Made by a program: the position numbers and the translations under genes | Shown: piece by piece, positions 55,017 through 64,000 of the stretch | How the letters are laid out: every line of letters starts with the position of its first letter | Numbering within the stretch: position 1 is the stretch's first letter | The notes under the pieces: model-generated | Databases searched by the model: none | What the model saw: only the letters and a program-made list of their open reading frames with translations | Told to the model about the DNA's origin: nothing | Origin: Eurosta solidaginis | Taxonomy: Eukaryota > Arthropoda > Insecta > Diptera > Tephritidae | NCBI RefSeq assembly: GCF_040869045.1 | Contig: NC_090322.1 | Span: forward strand, 179,008,672-179,072,671 | Reading direction: 5' to 3' | DNA length: 64,000 nucleotides

Positions 55017-56820
55017 CTGTAATAGAATTAAAAATGAAAGAAGAGTTATAATTAAAATTTGAAAAAGTTAGTGAGCAAATATGTACATTGAAAGTGGCCA
55101 TAGTAAAGGAGTAAATGCAAAAGAAAACAGAAATCTTATAATTGAAAATTTTCTTCGTCGTTTGTTCAATTTATTTACATGCATACACAAATTTATGTAT
55201 GTATGCGTGTATTTCAAATATTTCTTTGAGAGTACTTAAACTGAAAATAAGTTTTAATTAATGAAACGTAACCAACTTTTTCCACAAATTGTTTTAAAGT
55301 GTTATTTTATGTACCCAGTAGTCGTAGACAAATAATAATGGCTTAAAACTCTGCAGTCAAATCAACTAGTTGTATACTAGAATAATACTAGTTTGCCAAA
55401 AATACTAACTAGTTAGAATTCTGTCTTTGTTTTCCGTATTAGCAACTGGTATTTTTAACATCGCGATGTCCTAAGAAATATCAATTGCCAGTCTCTACAG
55501 CAGCATCATACCTGTTGACAAACTAGTTAGTATATGCATCAGGGCCATACCAATTAATACACTAGTCAGCCCTCTCCTCGTGACCTCACGATGCTACTTC
55601 CCGACTTAGTGTGGATTAGGATCAGGATCTCCATATGTTAATCTGGATCAATCAGCTGAGTTGGAAGGTGCCGTGTCTGATGTAGTACCTATGGCGAAGT
55701 TTCCTTATTCCTTTTGGAGGATTGCGTGGTGGTTGACTCTGTCAAAATTTATTGGCAGGTCAAGTGCCGCAAGCACCGTCACATGATGGCGTTTTGGTTG
55801 GTTCAGTCCGCAATATATCTGGATGTTAATGGCGTTTGACGCTTTTTTACGGGCTTTGGTATTGGGATTATTCTTGCCATTCTTTATTACTCTGAAGTGA
55901 CCTGGGTTTAAATTACAAGTACAAAACATGCGTTAGGTAGCTGATGCCCTTATGACCAAGTTGTTTTAGCAGAGCTATTCAGTCTAGGCCTATCGATTTA
56001 AAAGGATTGACCCTTTTAATGGATTTTTTAATATGCAGAAGCAACGGTGAGGTGGCACGTGTGCGTATTTTTGTTTCTGTGCCCGTTGATTTGAACGAAA
56101 TCTAGCCTTGTTAACTGAAGTATGTATTGCAAATAGCCCGAAGAAAGCATGAGTGCATTCCATTGAGTTCGACAGAAAACATCCAATGAAATACTAACAT
56201 ATATGGATAACGCCACAAAATTCTAGTCAATACGTTATTCAAAAACTGACTAGTATGAATAGCCTCACAAAATTCTAGTCAATGAAATAGAATGTTTGCT
56301 AAATGTTTTGGCTTTTGACTGCAAGGAAGGTCTTACGAAATAAAGCAATAAGCGAACACTCTCTATGAACTTGGAAATAGCACAGCAGGTGTTTCATCAT
56401 TTCGTTTGCGATCACAGCAAGGATGTGAGGTATTTACAGTAGGGATCATGGCAATGGCAATTTTTACTAATTTTCGTCAATTAAATTCTCCTTTGTATGA
56501 TATGTATGTAATGAGCAAGACGTACTCATATTTTTTATTTTTTTTTTGTTATTGATATTAGAGGAAAACTATACACAAAAAAAAAAAAAAAAAAAAAAAA
56601 AAACATTATGAAGCAACATGAGCTTGTCTTGCTAATTAAATACATACCAATATTTTTCATATAATAGTGAACAGCGGAAGCATTGCTAATAATGCACTGC
56701 TAGAAAATGCAATGCCACTGATGAAGTTCCGTTGGACGAGCCTAAAATTATCCCGTACAATTAAAAGCAATAAAAGGCAAATAACAAAGCGTACAGCAGG
56801 AGGAGAAAGAGTGAACTGCC
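55017..56820. other. Intron with ACTAGT-rich repeat
   Basis: No further exon is visible. AACTAGTTGTATACTAGAAT at 55366 is the partner of 41573-41632. Related words (CTAGTCAATACGTTATTC, GACTAGTATGAATAGCC, TTCTAGTCAATG) recur at 56220-56330 and TGACAAACTAGTTAGTAT near 55516, so one ACTAGT-rich element may span 55320-56330. An A-run lies at about 56577-56602. Confidence 0.45.
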
Positions 56821-56823
56821 TTT

Positions 56824-57191
56824 GTAAAAAAAAATAAATAAATGTAAGGCGCAATAACCTCCGAAGAGATCTAAGGCCGAGCTTCTCTTCCAAGTTGCGT
56901 CGTGCTCCTCTTGATTTTCCCTACAAATCGGCCGGACGGGACCTACATATTTTATGCCGACTCCTAACGGCATCTGCAAGGCAGATGAGTTTTCACTGAG
57001 AGCTTTTCATGGCAGAAATAAACCCGGAGCGCTTGCCAAACACTGCCGAGGGGCGACCCCGCTTAGAAAGATTTTCTTCTAATTGAAAAACCTTATTTCT
57101 AAAATTTTGATGTTGCTTTGCCCGGGGTGTGAACCCAGGGCATACGGTGTGGTAGGCGGAGCACGCTACCATCACACCACGGTGGCCGCCA
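56824..57191 (-). mobile_element. tRNA-headed SINE, near full length, with 10-bp target duplication
   Basis: Direct repeats AACTGCCTTT at 56814-56823 and 57192-57201 flank it. On the minus strand it reads GGCGGCCACCGTGGTGTGAT, GGTAGCGTGCTCCGCC, B-box-like GGGTTCACACCCCGGG, the same body as 37321-37652 with GAGCACGACGCAACTTGG, and ends TTATTGCGCCTTACATTTAT with an A/T tail at 56825-56845. It is the least decayed copy by eye. Confidence 0.93.
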
Positions 57192-57201
57192 AACTGCCTT
57201 T

Positions 57202-57735
57202 ATACCAGTATGAATAATGAACATTGGAGATCAGCTCCCAAAAATTTGGCTCACAAGCATGTGCTAGTAACCAAAGCCGTGTGTAAATATCGTAATATTC
57301 CTCTTATATTAATAACACTTTTTTTCTTACGATTAGCAAAACATGTTAGTTATTTTTGTAACTGAAAATTTGCTACAGAAATCCAATGACATTTTCGAAA
57401 AATTCGAAGAAAATTTTACCAGAAATTTGAAATGTTTGATCTTAGAATTTTCTGAAATTTTTAGGTTAAACAGTTTTGTAGCCAAACGAGTTACTGTCCA
57501 CATAGCGCAAAGCCACAAAAAGTTCACATTGATTTTTGACGTTTTTTCTGGGGTTTTTTATATATCCTTTAACACAATAAGCTTATAGTTTTTTTCTATA
57601 TCAAAATATATCTGAAACAATATACGAAAAAAAAAATTGTCAAAAAACCATGAGAGACGCGTACTTTGCTTTATGTAAGACAGACTGCATATTCAAAAAA
57701 TAATACGAAAACTCAAAAAAACGAACGAAATTTTT
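57202..57735. other. Unassigned AT-rich stretch
   Basis: No gene recognised. Words at 57380-57500 (TTTTCGAAAAATTCGAAGAA, AAATTTTACCAGAAA, AACAGTTTTGTAGCCAA) resemble 52200-52290 and 59840-59960, perhaps a diverged dispersed repeat. Confidence 0.4.
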
Positions 57736-58290
57736 TTGGTTTCTTCTCGAACACAAGCGATAATTCCGAGACCCGAGAAACCAAGAACTCGTCTTCTTGC
57801 GAGATGCTCGTATATCGAAATACTCGTAAATCTCGCGAGCTTCTCGACATTCAACTTAATCGCTGTTTTGACAGTATTTACACAGTGTTTTTTTTTACTT
57901 ATGTCTTTTTTGTTGATTAAATCGCTTTTCCAATGATACTTCACTCAAAACCTATTTATATAATTTTGTTCATAATATTCTAATTTTTGTCGCGAAAACG
58001 AATCTCGAAGTACTCGTAAAGCTCGTGAGCTTCTCAAAAGTCAATTAAGTTGTTGCAATGGCGGTCCTTTACGCATTTCGGTGTATCTTAATTGTGGTAT
58101 TGTGGAACTTTTCGCTTGTGCTCCAGAATAAATTGTAAGTTCTATGTATACATATATGTAAATATAATTTCGAGAAGCTCGCGAGCTTTAGGAGTATTTC
58201 GATATTCGAGAAGTTCACGAGAAGGCGATACTCACGAGAAACCTCTTCTCGCACATGTTCGAGAAATCGCAAGCTCTACTTTTAACCAAA
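57736..58290. repeat. CTCGCGAG-rich inverted-repeat element
   Basis: A unit with ATATCGAAATACTCGTAAAT and CTCGCGAGCTTCTCG at 57800-57850 recurs in direct orientation at about 57998-58050 (CTCGAAGTACTCGTAAAGCT) and inverted at 58160-58215 (CGAGAAGCTCGCGAGCTTTA, GGAGTATTTCGATATTCGAG). The outer flanks (TTCTCGAACACAAGCGATAA left; AACATGTGCGAGAAG-type on the minus strand right) also pair. It is GC-richer than its surroundings and both strands are open for 60-84 codons, without a recognisable protein. Confidence 0.75.
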
Positions 58291-58715
58291 ATTGATTATA
58301 TGAATATCAAAAATGAATTTGGGTAGCGATCTTTCTTTTATAGCTTGGAGATATGAGGCTAGAAAAACATATAATATTTGGTCAATAAGGACTACCCTAA
58401 TGTGCATATGTTTAATGTTTGCATATTCTTTTATATTTTTAACACGCTTATACTAGCTTGACTTATATTTTTGTACGTAAAGAATTCTCGTATTATATAC
58501 AAAGTAAAAAAATGTTTACGTATACGCAATTTTCAGGTGGTACGGATATGTTTGCGTGTAATTTGTTGGGTTTTAATCAAACAACGTGCGTTATTAAAGA
58601 AATGCAATTCACTTTTCAGAAAATCCTCAGGATGTAGGTCTAGTCAAGTAACGTCGAGAAAACGGTCAGTATAAACAAAATAATTAAATAAAAAAATTTT
58701 AAGTTAAACGGTTTT
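58291..58715. other. Unassigned stretch
   Basis: No gene recognised. TTTTAAGTTAAACGGTTTTA at about 58694 is the inverted partner of about 25388. Confidence 0.35.
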
Positions 58716-58965
58716 ATTGAAATTTCATAGGTCTCTTTCTATTCGTGTATGTGTTATGTGTTCCAAATATGCTCCAAATCGGGCCACAATACGATTCTTT
58801 GAATATCTCAATCCTTGCGCCAGCTAGTGGCAATTTTTTTTCTTATTATTGCATTGTCACCGGGTTCTGAACTATATTCCAAGTTTCAAGCTTGTAGCTT
58901 ATCGGGAAGTTACTTAAATTTTAATTACAAAATTCGTTCAAAACGGCCGGGCGGCCTGTGAAATC
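58716..58965 (+). repeat. 160-bp-family repeat, copy 3
   Basis: The order TCTTTCTATTCGTGTATGTG, CTCCAAATCGGGCCACAATA, AATATCTCAATCCTTGCGCC, TATTGCATTGTCACCGGGTT, TTCCAAGTTTCAAGCTTG and TTATCGGGAAGTTACTTAAA matches 25670-25985 closely, and ends in AACGGCCGGGCGGCC. Confidence 0.85.
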
Positions 58966-60150
58966 AAGCTAAATAAAATCATTTAAAAACGATATACTTA
59001 GTACTATTGCAGATATTTATTTAAAACAAGCAGCTTGTCATCTCAATAAACTCTAAAATTTACGCCTTTCAATGACATAATAATCAGATAAGCGTCCGCC
59101 TAAGGAAAAACGATATTTGGCCCCTAAATCGAGCTTTCAAGGGTGTATTCGAAATTCTAGGTATCCAGGTGTAGTATATTCGAACAGATTAATAACTTGA
59201 GGCGTACATCGCAAGAAGAGCACTACTTTCACTGTAACAAGAGGGCAAAAAGGTATAAGTTCACTTAAAAGAAAAAGGTCGGCCTTATCCACACTTAAAT
59301 GGTGTTACGTTTTTTTGTTTCGTGCCACTGCTGGTTGTAATCTGACTGATGACTCCCAAGCATAAAATTACCTTATTTCATCTTGTTGAAATTTCTTACT
59401 CCGACATATGTTGAAGCGTAAGCAAAAGTCTTAATTTTGGCAATCACCTTAAGGAAACTTAAAAAAAGTAGTCAAATGAGTTACAGAGGTATTGGTATGC
59501 ATACAATAAAGCGAGCTCACAAACTTTTCTATACTGCTTCCGTTCTAAAATTTTCAATTAAATTTACCTAGAGGAAATTGCCATAGAAACAAACCTCAAG
59601 CACATCTGCCAAGAACAAACAAATAACGAACTAGTAGTGAAATCAATTCGTTTGTCAACCATTAAAGCAAAGTTTTCACAAATTGTATGCTGAACATGTT
59701 ATAATTATTAAAGAAAGCCATCAACAGTAACGTACAAGAAAAAAGCAGTGATAGTTTTTATGAACCCTTTTTTTTTAATTTCGATAGTTTAAAAAAAAAA
59801 CTCATATGAATTTTCTTATTGAAGCTATGCCAAGCAACCTCAAAAACGTTTTCAAAAAAATTCAAGGAAATTTTACGAACGTTTCAATTTTTTTATTTCA
59901 AGTTTTCTGAATTGTTTGAGTATGCAATTTTTAAGCCCACTAAATTTTAGTCTAACAAAGTATAAGCAATAGGTCTAGTGCGAATTTTGAGAGACCTATT
60001 GCTTATACTTTGTTATATATTGGTTTTTAACATTTTTTTCCTAAGAGTGTTTCAGATTTTGTTCCAAAAAAAAAATTGCGTCTATGCGCTCTTCATATTA
60101 AAGAAAAACAAACGTCGGAAAAAATAGTAGAAATGCCATAACTTGTACCT
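58966..60150. other. Unassigned stretch containing a perfect 23-bp hairpin
   Basis: No gene recognised. See the hairpin at 59954-60014. GTTTTCAAAAAAATTCAAGG and related words at 59845-59900 recall 57380-57500. Confidence 0.4.
59954..60014. repeat. Perfect 23-bp inverted repeat with 15-nt loop
   Basis: AACAAAGTATAAGCAATAGG...TCT at 59954-59976 is exactly complementary to 59992-60014, with a 15-nt loop. In RNA it would fold into a 23-bp hairpin, the size of a small-RNA precursor core. A miniature palindromic element is an equal possibility. Confidence 0.9.
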
Positions 60151-60678
60151 TTTATACTCAGTTGAGCAGAACTCACAGAGTATATTAATTTTGTTCGCAT
60201 AACCGTACCCCGTTACGGCATAAACTAATCGATATAGATATAGACTTCTATATATCAAAATGATCTGGGCGAAAAAAGAAATTCATTTAGCCATGCCCGT
60301 CCGTCTGTCCGTAAACACGAGAACTTGAGTAAATTTTTAGGCATCTTGATGAAATTTGGTAAGTAGGTTCCTGGGCGCTCATCTCAGATCGCTGTTTAAA
60401 ATGAACGAAATCGGACTACAACCACGCCCACTTTTTCGATATAGAAGATTTCGAAAAGCCGAAAAAGTGCGATAATTCATTACCAAATACGGATAAATCG
60501 ACGAAAGTTGGTAGGTGGGTTGACTTTATGAAGCAGAATAGAAAATAAGAAAAATTTTGGACAATGGGCGAGGCACCGCTCACTTTTAAAAGAAGGTAAT
60601 TTAAAAGTTTTTCAAGCTGTAATTTGGCTGCTGAATATGTAATGTTCGGTTACAACTGAACTTAGCCTTACTTACTTG
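60151..60678 (+). mobile_element. TTCGGTTACACCCGAA-family repeat, short copy
   Basis: It begins TTTATACTCAGTTGAGCAGA and ends GTTCGGTTACAACTGAACTT...CTTACTTG. Modules CCATGCCCGTCCGTCTGTCC, ACCACGCCCACTTTTTCGAT and GGGCGAGGCACCGC appear in order. The right hairpin has two changes. Confidence 0.85.
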
Positions 60679-61019
60679 CTTCGATTAACATTGATTGGAC
60701 TTTTCAACTGCAAACTAAGAAGAATTAAAAAATCTTCAAACTAAAAGTTTGAACATTTCTAGAACTTTCCAAGGTTTTTAAAAAAGCTTTTAAGAATAGT
60801 TTAACTGACGAAATTTGATAAAAAAGAAGACAATTGCTTGACAGTTAGTTCTGCGTAAAATAACTTCTCGAATTTTGCGATGGTTTAAGATTGACTTAAG
60901 GCCCAAAGGTTCTTAGTTAACTGGCTTGGACTAAGCTCTAGTTGCTCACATAACCTTAATCATTTTCTGTTGATATTAGGTCGCAATTTGGAGCAAAAAA
61001 AATTTATGCCATGAGAGTC
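60679..61019. other. Unassigned AT-rich stretch
   Basis: No gene or recognised repeat. Confidence 0.4.
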
Positions 61020-61425
61020 TTGTTCTCTTGTTGTTGTTGTAGCGATTAAAACACTCCCGAAGGTTTTGGGAAGAGTTATCGATGTTGATGGTATTTTGGC
61101 ATATGTAAATACGATAAGTTTTAGTAACAAGCACCATTATGTATAAGCCCCACCATATCGGGACCGCTTTATTATAATCAATTTGAACCTTCTTGGCCAT
61201 CTCGCCCGCACCCCCTTGTTCCATGAGGAACTTGAGTCAGAGCCTCGGCTGCTAAAGAAACAGGATTCGTTACGGGTAGCTGAGATTAACTTGACGATTA
61301 GGTGGCGCTGGCATCCCCTTGAAAGGGTTGCAATATAGCACCTCTCGAATCAATTGGTTGTTTTTAGTCTTACGGCAGGCATTACTGCCGCTGGTATATT
61401 GTAAACTCCCTAACATGTTGGGTTT
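61020..61425 (+). repeat. Dispersed repeat shared with 38025-38345, longer copy
   Basis: It begins TTCTCTTGTTGTTGTTGTAG and shares CCGAAGG.TTTGGG, GTTATCGATGTTGATGG, ACAAGCACCATTATG, GAGCCTCGGCTGCTAAAGAA and ACAGGATTCGTTACGGGTAG with the other copy. It extends further right with AGTCTTACGGCAGGCATTAC and TAAACTCCCTAACATGTTGG. Confidence 0.75.
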
Positions 61426-61639
61426 CCCCGTTCTCTGTGAACTGAAGACTTGTTTGTCAGTTTCGATAGCTCAACATCGTTCAAGGTTTTTTCATATTTC
61501 TAGCATGCGCTCAATACAGAAAAGTCGTTAGAATCGGTCTTATTTCGCAATTTTACCCCGTCTAGTCGGAAGCAGTAGGACCAAAGGATGCCGGTTCGAA
61601 ACACTAGAAGCGTCCGCACCATATCTTTGTTTGAATCTG

Positions 61640-62334
61640 CATTCAAAGATTTGATTACCTTCATTTGTATACCTTTCATGAACATGAATTGGTATATTAA
61701 CTTTGGTCCGATGTTTGTAACGTTGAGAAATATAGAAGATAGACTCACCATTAAGTATACCGAATTGATCAGGGCGACGAACTGAGTTGATATAGCCATG
61801 TTCGTCTGTCCGTCCGTCTGTCTGTTTGAACGCAAACTAGTCCCTCAAATTTTGAGATATCTCAATGAAATTTGGTACAAGGATGTTTTTTTGTATTATA
61901 TTAGACATTTGTCGGATCCGGTAGGATCGGACCACTATAACATATATCTCCCATGCAACAGATTGTTCAGATAAGACGATTTTGATCATTCCTGTCGCAA
62001 TTTAGAAAGTACAAGTGAAACTCGGTGATATATATTCTAATATATCATAGAAGATTTTCTGAAAAAAATCACTTTGATCGGAGCTATATATAGTATATAT
62101 CCCATTCAATCGATCTTTCAGATAGAAAGGTTTTTGGCAATTTCTCTCTTAATTTCCAATATAAAAACGTGAAACTCGGTGATATATATTTTAATATATC
62201 ATAGCAGATTTCCTGAAGAAATCACTTTGATCGGATCATTATGTATAAAGTATATACCTATCCCATACAACCGATCGTTCAGATAGAAAGATTTTTGGCC
62301 ATTTCTCCCTTAGTTTCCTATATAGAATGATAGT
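61640..62334 (+). repeat. GTCCGTCTGTCTG-family repeat with ~150-bp tandem units
   Basis: It begins near GTATACCTTTCATGAACATG, then GTTGATATAGCCATGTTCGT, GTCCGTCCGTCTGTCTG and GAGATATCTCAATGAAATTT. From 61990 a unit with GTGAAACTCGGTGATATATA, ATATATCATAG.AGATTT, AATCACTTTGATCGGA and GATCTTTCAGATAGAAAGGT repeats about twice with ~150-bp spacing. A partial minus-strand copy is at 47200-47470. Confidence 0.75.
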
Positions 62335-62614
62335 CTTAACATCGCCCTCAAACTGCAGTTTGCGGGGACGTTCTATCTGAGTACCCTTCCTGCACCCTGA
62401 GTCTCAGGGCGGTTTATGCCAACGTACATAATATGTGCATATCTATCGGAAGCAGGTTAAAGAAGGAGCCTAATGCAACCGTAGGAAACGTGCGGTAGGC
62501 TCCGGTGGTTCTTACTAAGAGTTTGCTGCTACACTTTAGAGCCTAATGTCAGTACTGAGCCAGCACTGTCTTATACAGTCCTGCCTTGCATTCGTAGAAA
62601 GCGATGCATACCTT
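62335..62614. other. GC-richer insertion of unknown type
   Basis: This segment interrupts the surrounding AT-rich repeat. It is GC-richer (CCTGAGTCTCAGGGCGGTTT, GTGCGGTAGGCTCCGGTGG) and has no open frame of note. It could be a SINE-sized insertion, but no promoter boxes or duplications were found. Confidence 0.4.
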
Positions 62615-63099
62615 CCGTACCGTGAAAATGGCCGAAATCGAAAGAAAACCATGCCTACTTTACGATATCAAAAATTCTGAAAAATTTTAAATATGCTATC
62701 ATTCACTGCGAAAAACAGATTTATTGATGAAACTTTATAAGCGTATTGGACTTATTACGAGAAACAAAAATTTTATCAAATTTGGAGCAAAAATATTTGA
62801 AAGTTTTTTTTACTAGTAAATCAAGAACCGTTGAAGATATATTGCAGAAATTCGGTACGGGAGTTGTCCCTGCTATAAGACATATGATGAATTTCATATC
62901 AAATCCAATATGCGTTGAACCCGACCCCCTCAGAATTTGATGAAATTTTGCATGGGGTTACATCTTACCCACCCAAACACAACCTCATTTTTAGAAATTG
63001 TATTTTCGAAAGATTTTGGGCGTGCCAAGGTATCGAAATATCCGAAAATATTAGAAAAATGACGATAATAGGTACTTTTAAAGTGTGATTACTACGGAA
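62615..63099 (+). repeat. Continuation of repeat with gene-family-A-like modules
   Basis: CATGCCTACTTTACGATATC, AAAAATTCTGAAAAATTTTA and CAGATTTATTGATGAAACTT follow the same order as the CGCCCACTTTTTCGATATCG...GATAAAGCGATGAAACTTGG modules of the TTCGGTTACACCCGAA family. It appears to be a diverged relative, without the terminal hairpins. Confidence 0.5.
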
Positions 63100-63545
63100 T
63101 GGCTTCGCCGATTTCAAAGATCTTCATACCATTAGAAAGGTATTGAAATAAGCTTTCAAAAAAACCGATTTCGAAACTTTTTATACCGTTAGAAAGTATT
63201 TAAAATTACCTTTGAAAACGTATACTGTAAAGATTCTATATTACACTGAAAGAAAAAAAAATTTAAATTTTTTTCTAAATTTTTTTTTCAAACTGGGAAA
63301 ACACTTCAAAGACCAAGCGATTAAAAAAAAATTTTTTTAGAAAGGTAGATTTAATATATATAACATATCTGAAAACTAGAAGGGTGCTTTTTTTTTCTTT
63401 TTTTTTAATTTATTTAAGTAAATGCATCTCTTGGTTACTTTCTGATATTTTGATATCACGCGTAAACTAATCAACCGATTTCAAAAATTTTTATACCGTT
63501 AGAAAGGTATTAAAATCACCTTTGAAAAAATACACTGCAAAAATT
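63100..63545 (+). repeat. Degenerate ~70-bp repeat (CCGTTAGAAAGGTATT)
   Basis: CCGATTTCAAAGATCTTCAT, CCGATTTCGAAACTTTTTAT and CCGATTTCAAAAATTTTTAT begin three units at about 63108, 63163 and 63475, each followed by ACC.TTAGAAAG.TATT and CTTT.AAAA. T- and A-runs lie between the second and third. Confidence 0.7.
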
Positions 63546-63555
63546 TTTTGTTCGA

Positions 63556-63798
63556 GTGGGGTGCACCCCAGCTAACATCAAAACAACGGCTCGAAAACTT
63601 CACGTACACGGAAAAGGTCGGCGGCTCAATGTACTTGAAAACATGGAGATATACAAGTTAAAAACATTTGACGGCAGGATAATAAACGAACAAACCAACA
63701 CTATCTCTGACGAAATATTTGAACCCTTAAAACTAGTTTACAAAAAACAGCACAAGCCAGAAGGTACAGCAACCAAACACGTAACAATGAACAAGTAA
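63556..63798 (+). pseudogene. Retroelement protein C-terminus (possibly Penelope-like)
   Basis: The 80-codon frame ends at TAA 63796-63798 and contains KGRRLNVLENMEIYKLK and RIINEQTNTISDEIF. The form K..RLN.LE..EI.......LNEQ is one I associate with the C-terminus of Penelope-like GIY-YIG proteins. A LINE origin is possible. The left part of the protein is missing, as repeats precede it directly, so it is truncated. Confidence 0.45.
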
Positions 63799-64000
63799 AA
63801 ACGAAAAATTTACCAAACGGCAAAAATCACCGATTTCTACCTACCTCAACCTACCGCTTAGCTAACAAGCGGTATGTCTAGATACCTACAAAAACAATCG
63901 TTGGAAAAGGTAACAATTCGGACGTATCAATACCGCACACACACACGCATATTAACGTTACCTACCACGGACACATAGATTGACATTACCTGCCACAGCA
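63799..64000. other. Sequence after the retroelement C-terminus
   Basis: It may be the 3' non-coding part of the same element. It has an ACCGCTTAGCTAACAAGCGGT palindrome at about 63857-63877 and an ACACACACAC microsatellite near 63938. The window ends inside it. Confidence 0.4.

Overview
The window is insect nuclear DNA. It is AT-rich, has no dense or operon-like gene arrangement, and is packed with decayed transposable elements and minisatellites. The repeat types (a tRNA-headed SINE, R1/LOA-like LINEs, a Penelope-like element, 129-bp minisatellites inside mobile elements, repeats ending in TTCGGTTACACCCGAA) point to a higher fly, most likely a tephritid fruit fly. That assignment rests on recalled repeat types, not on a search.

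Only two stretches look like host protein-coding exons, both on the minus strand: 54781-55016 and a 57-nt micro-exon at 20479-20535. The first encodes a segment resembling an ADAM metalloprotease prodomain and has two in-frame candidate donor sites. Both exons have clean splice signals and compatible phase. The simplest reading is that the whole window lies within introns of one large minus-strand gene, with about 34 kb of intron between the two exons.

The rest is intronic repeat landscape. 1-20 kb: a retroelement-domain relic; a Helitron-like element with a 129-bp minisatellite; LINE relics; three SINE copies; a foldback element with 9-bp target duplications; a Penelope-like element arranged as a palindrome with a GIY-YIG endonuclease ORF; and a long-inverted-repeat element carrying a 183-bp P-like MITE. 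20-33 kb: the micro-exon; a 160/318-bp tandem repeat also found at 25.6 and 58.7 kb; copies of the TTCGGTTACACCCGAA family, one of which (26087-29914) holds about 19 units of 129-130 bp in higher-order arrangement; SINEs and LINE pieces. 33-47 kb: LINE relics of several lineages, a dead Tc1/mariner transposase, and a Ty3/Gypsy-like element with gag, protease, integrase tail and 3' LTR but no 5' LTR. 47-64 kb: more of the same families, a second Penelope-like terminus, a LINE reverse-transcriptase relic, the ADAM-like exon, a CTCGCGAG-rich inverted repeat, and a possible retroelement C-terminus at the right edge.

Most mobile-element ORFs carry stops, frameshifts or large deletions. The GIY-YIG ORF at 14022-14552 is the only long open one, and its element is truncated. 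The most interesting structures are the Penelope palindrome, the shared 129-bp minisatellite in two host elements, the foldback element, the P-like MITE and the alternative donors of the ADAM-like exon.
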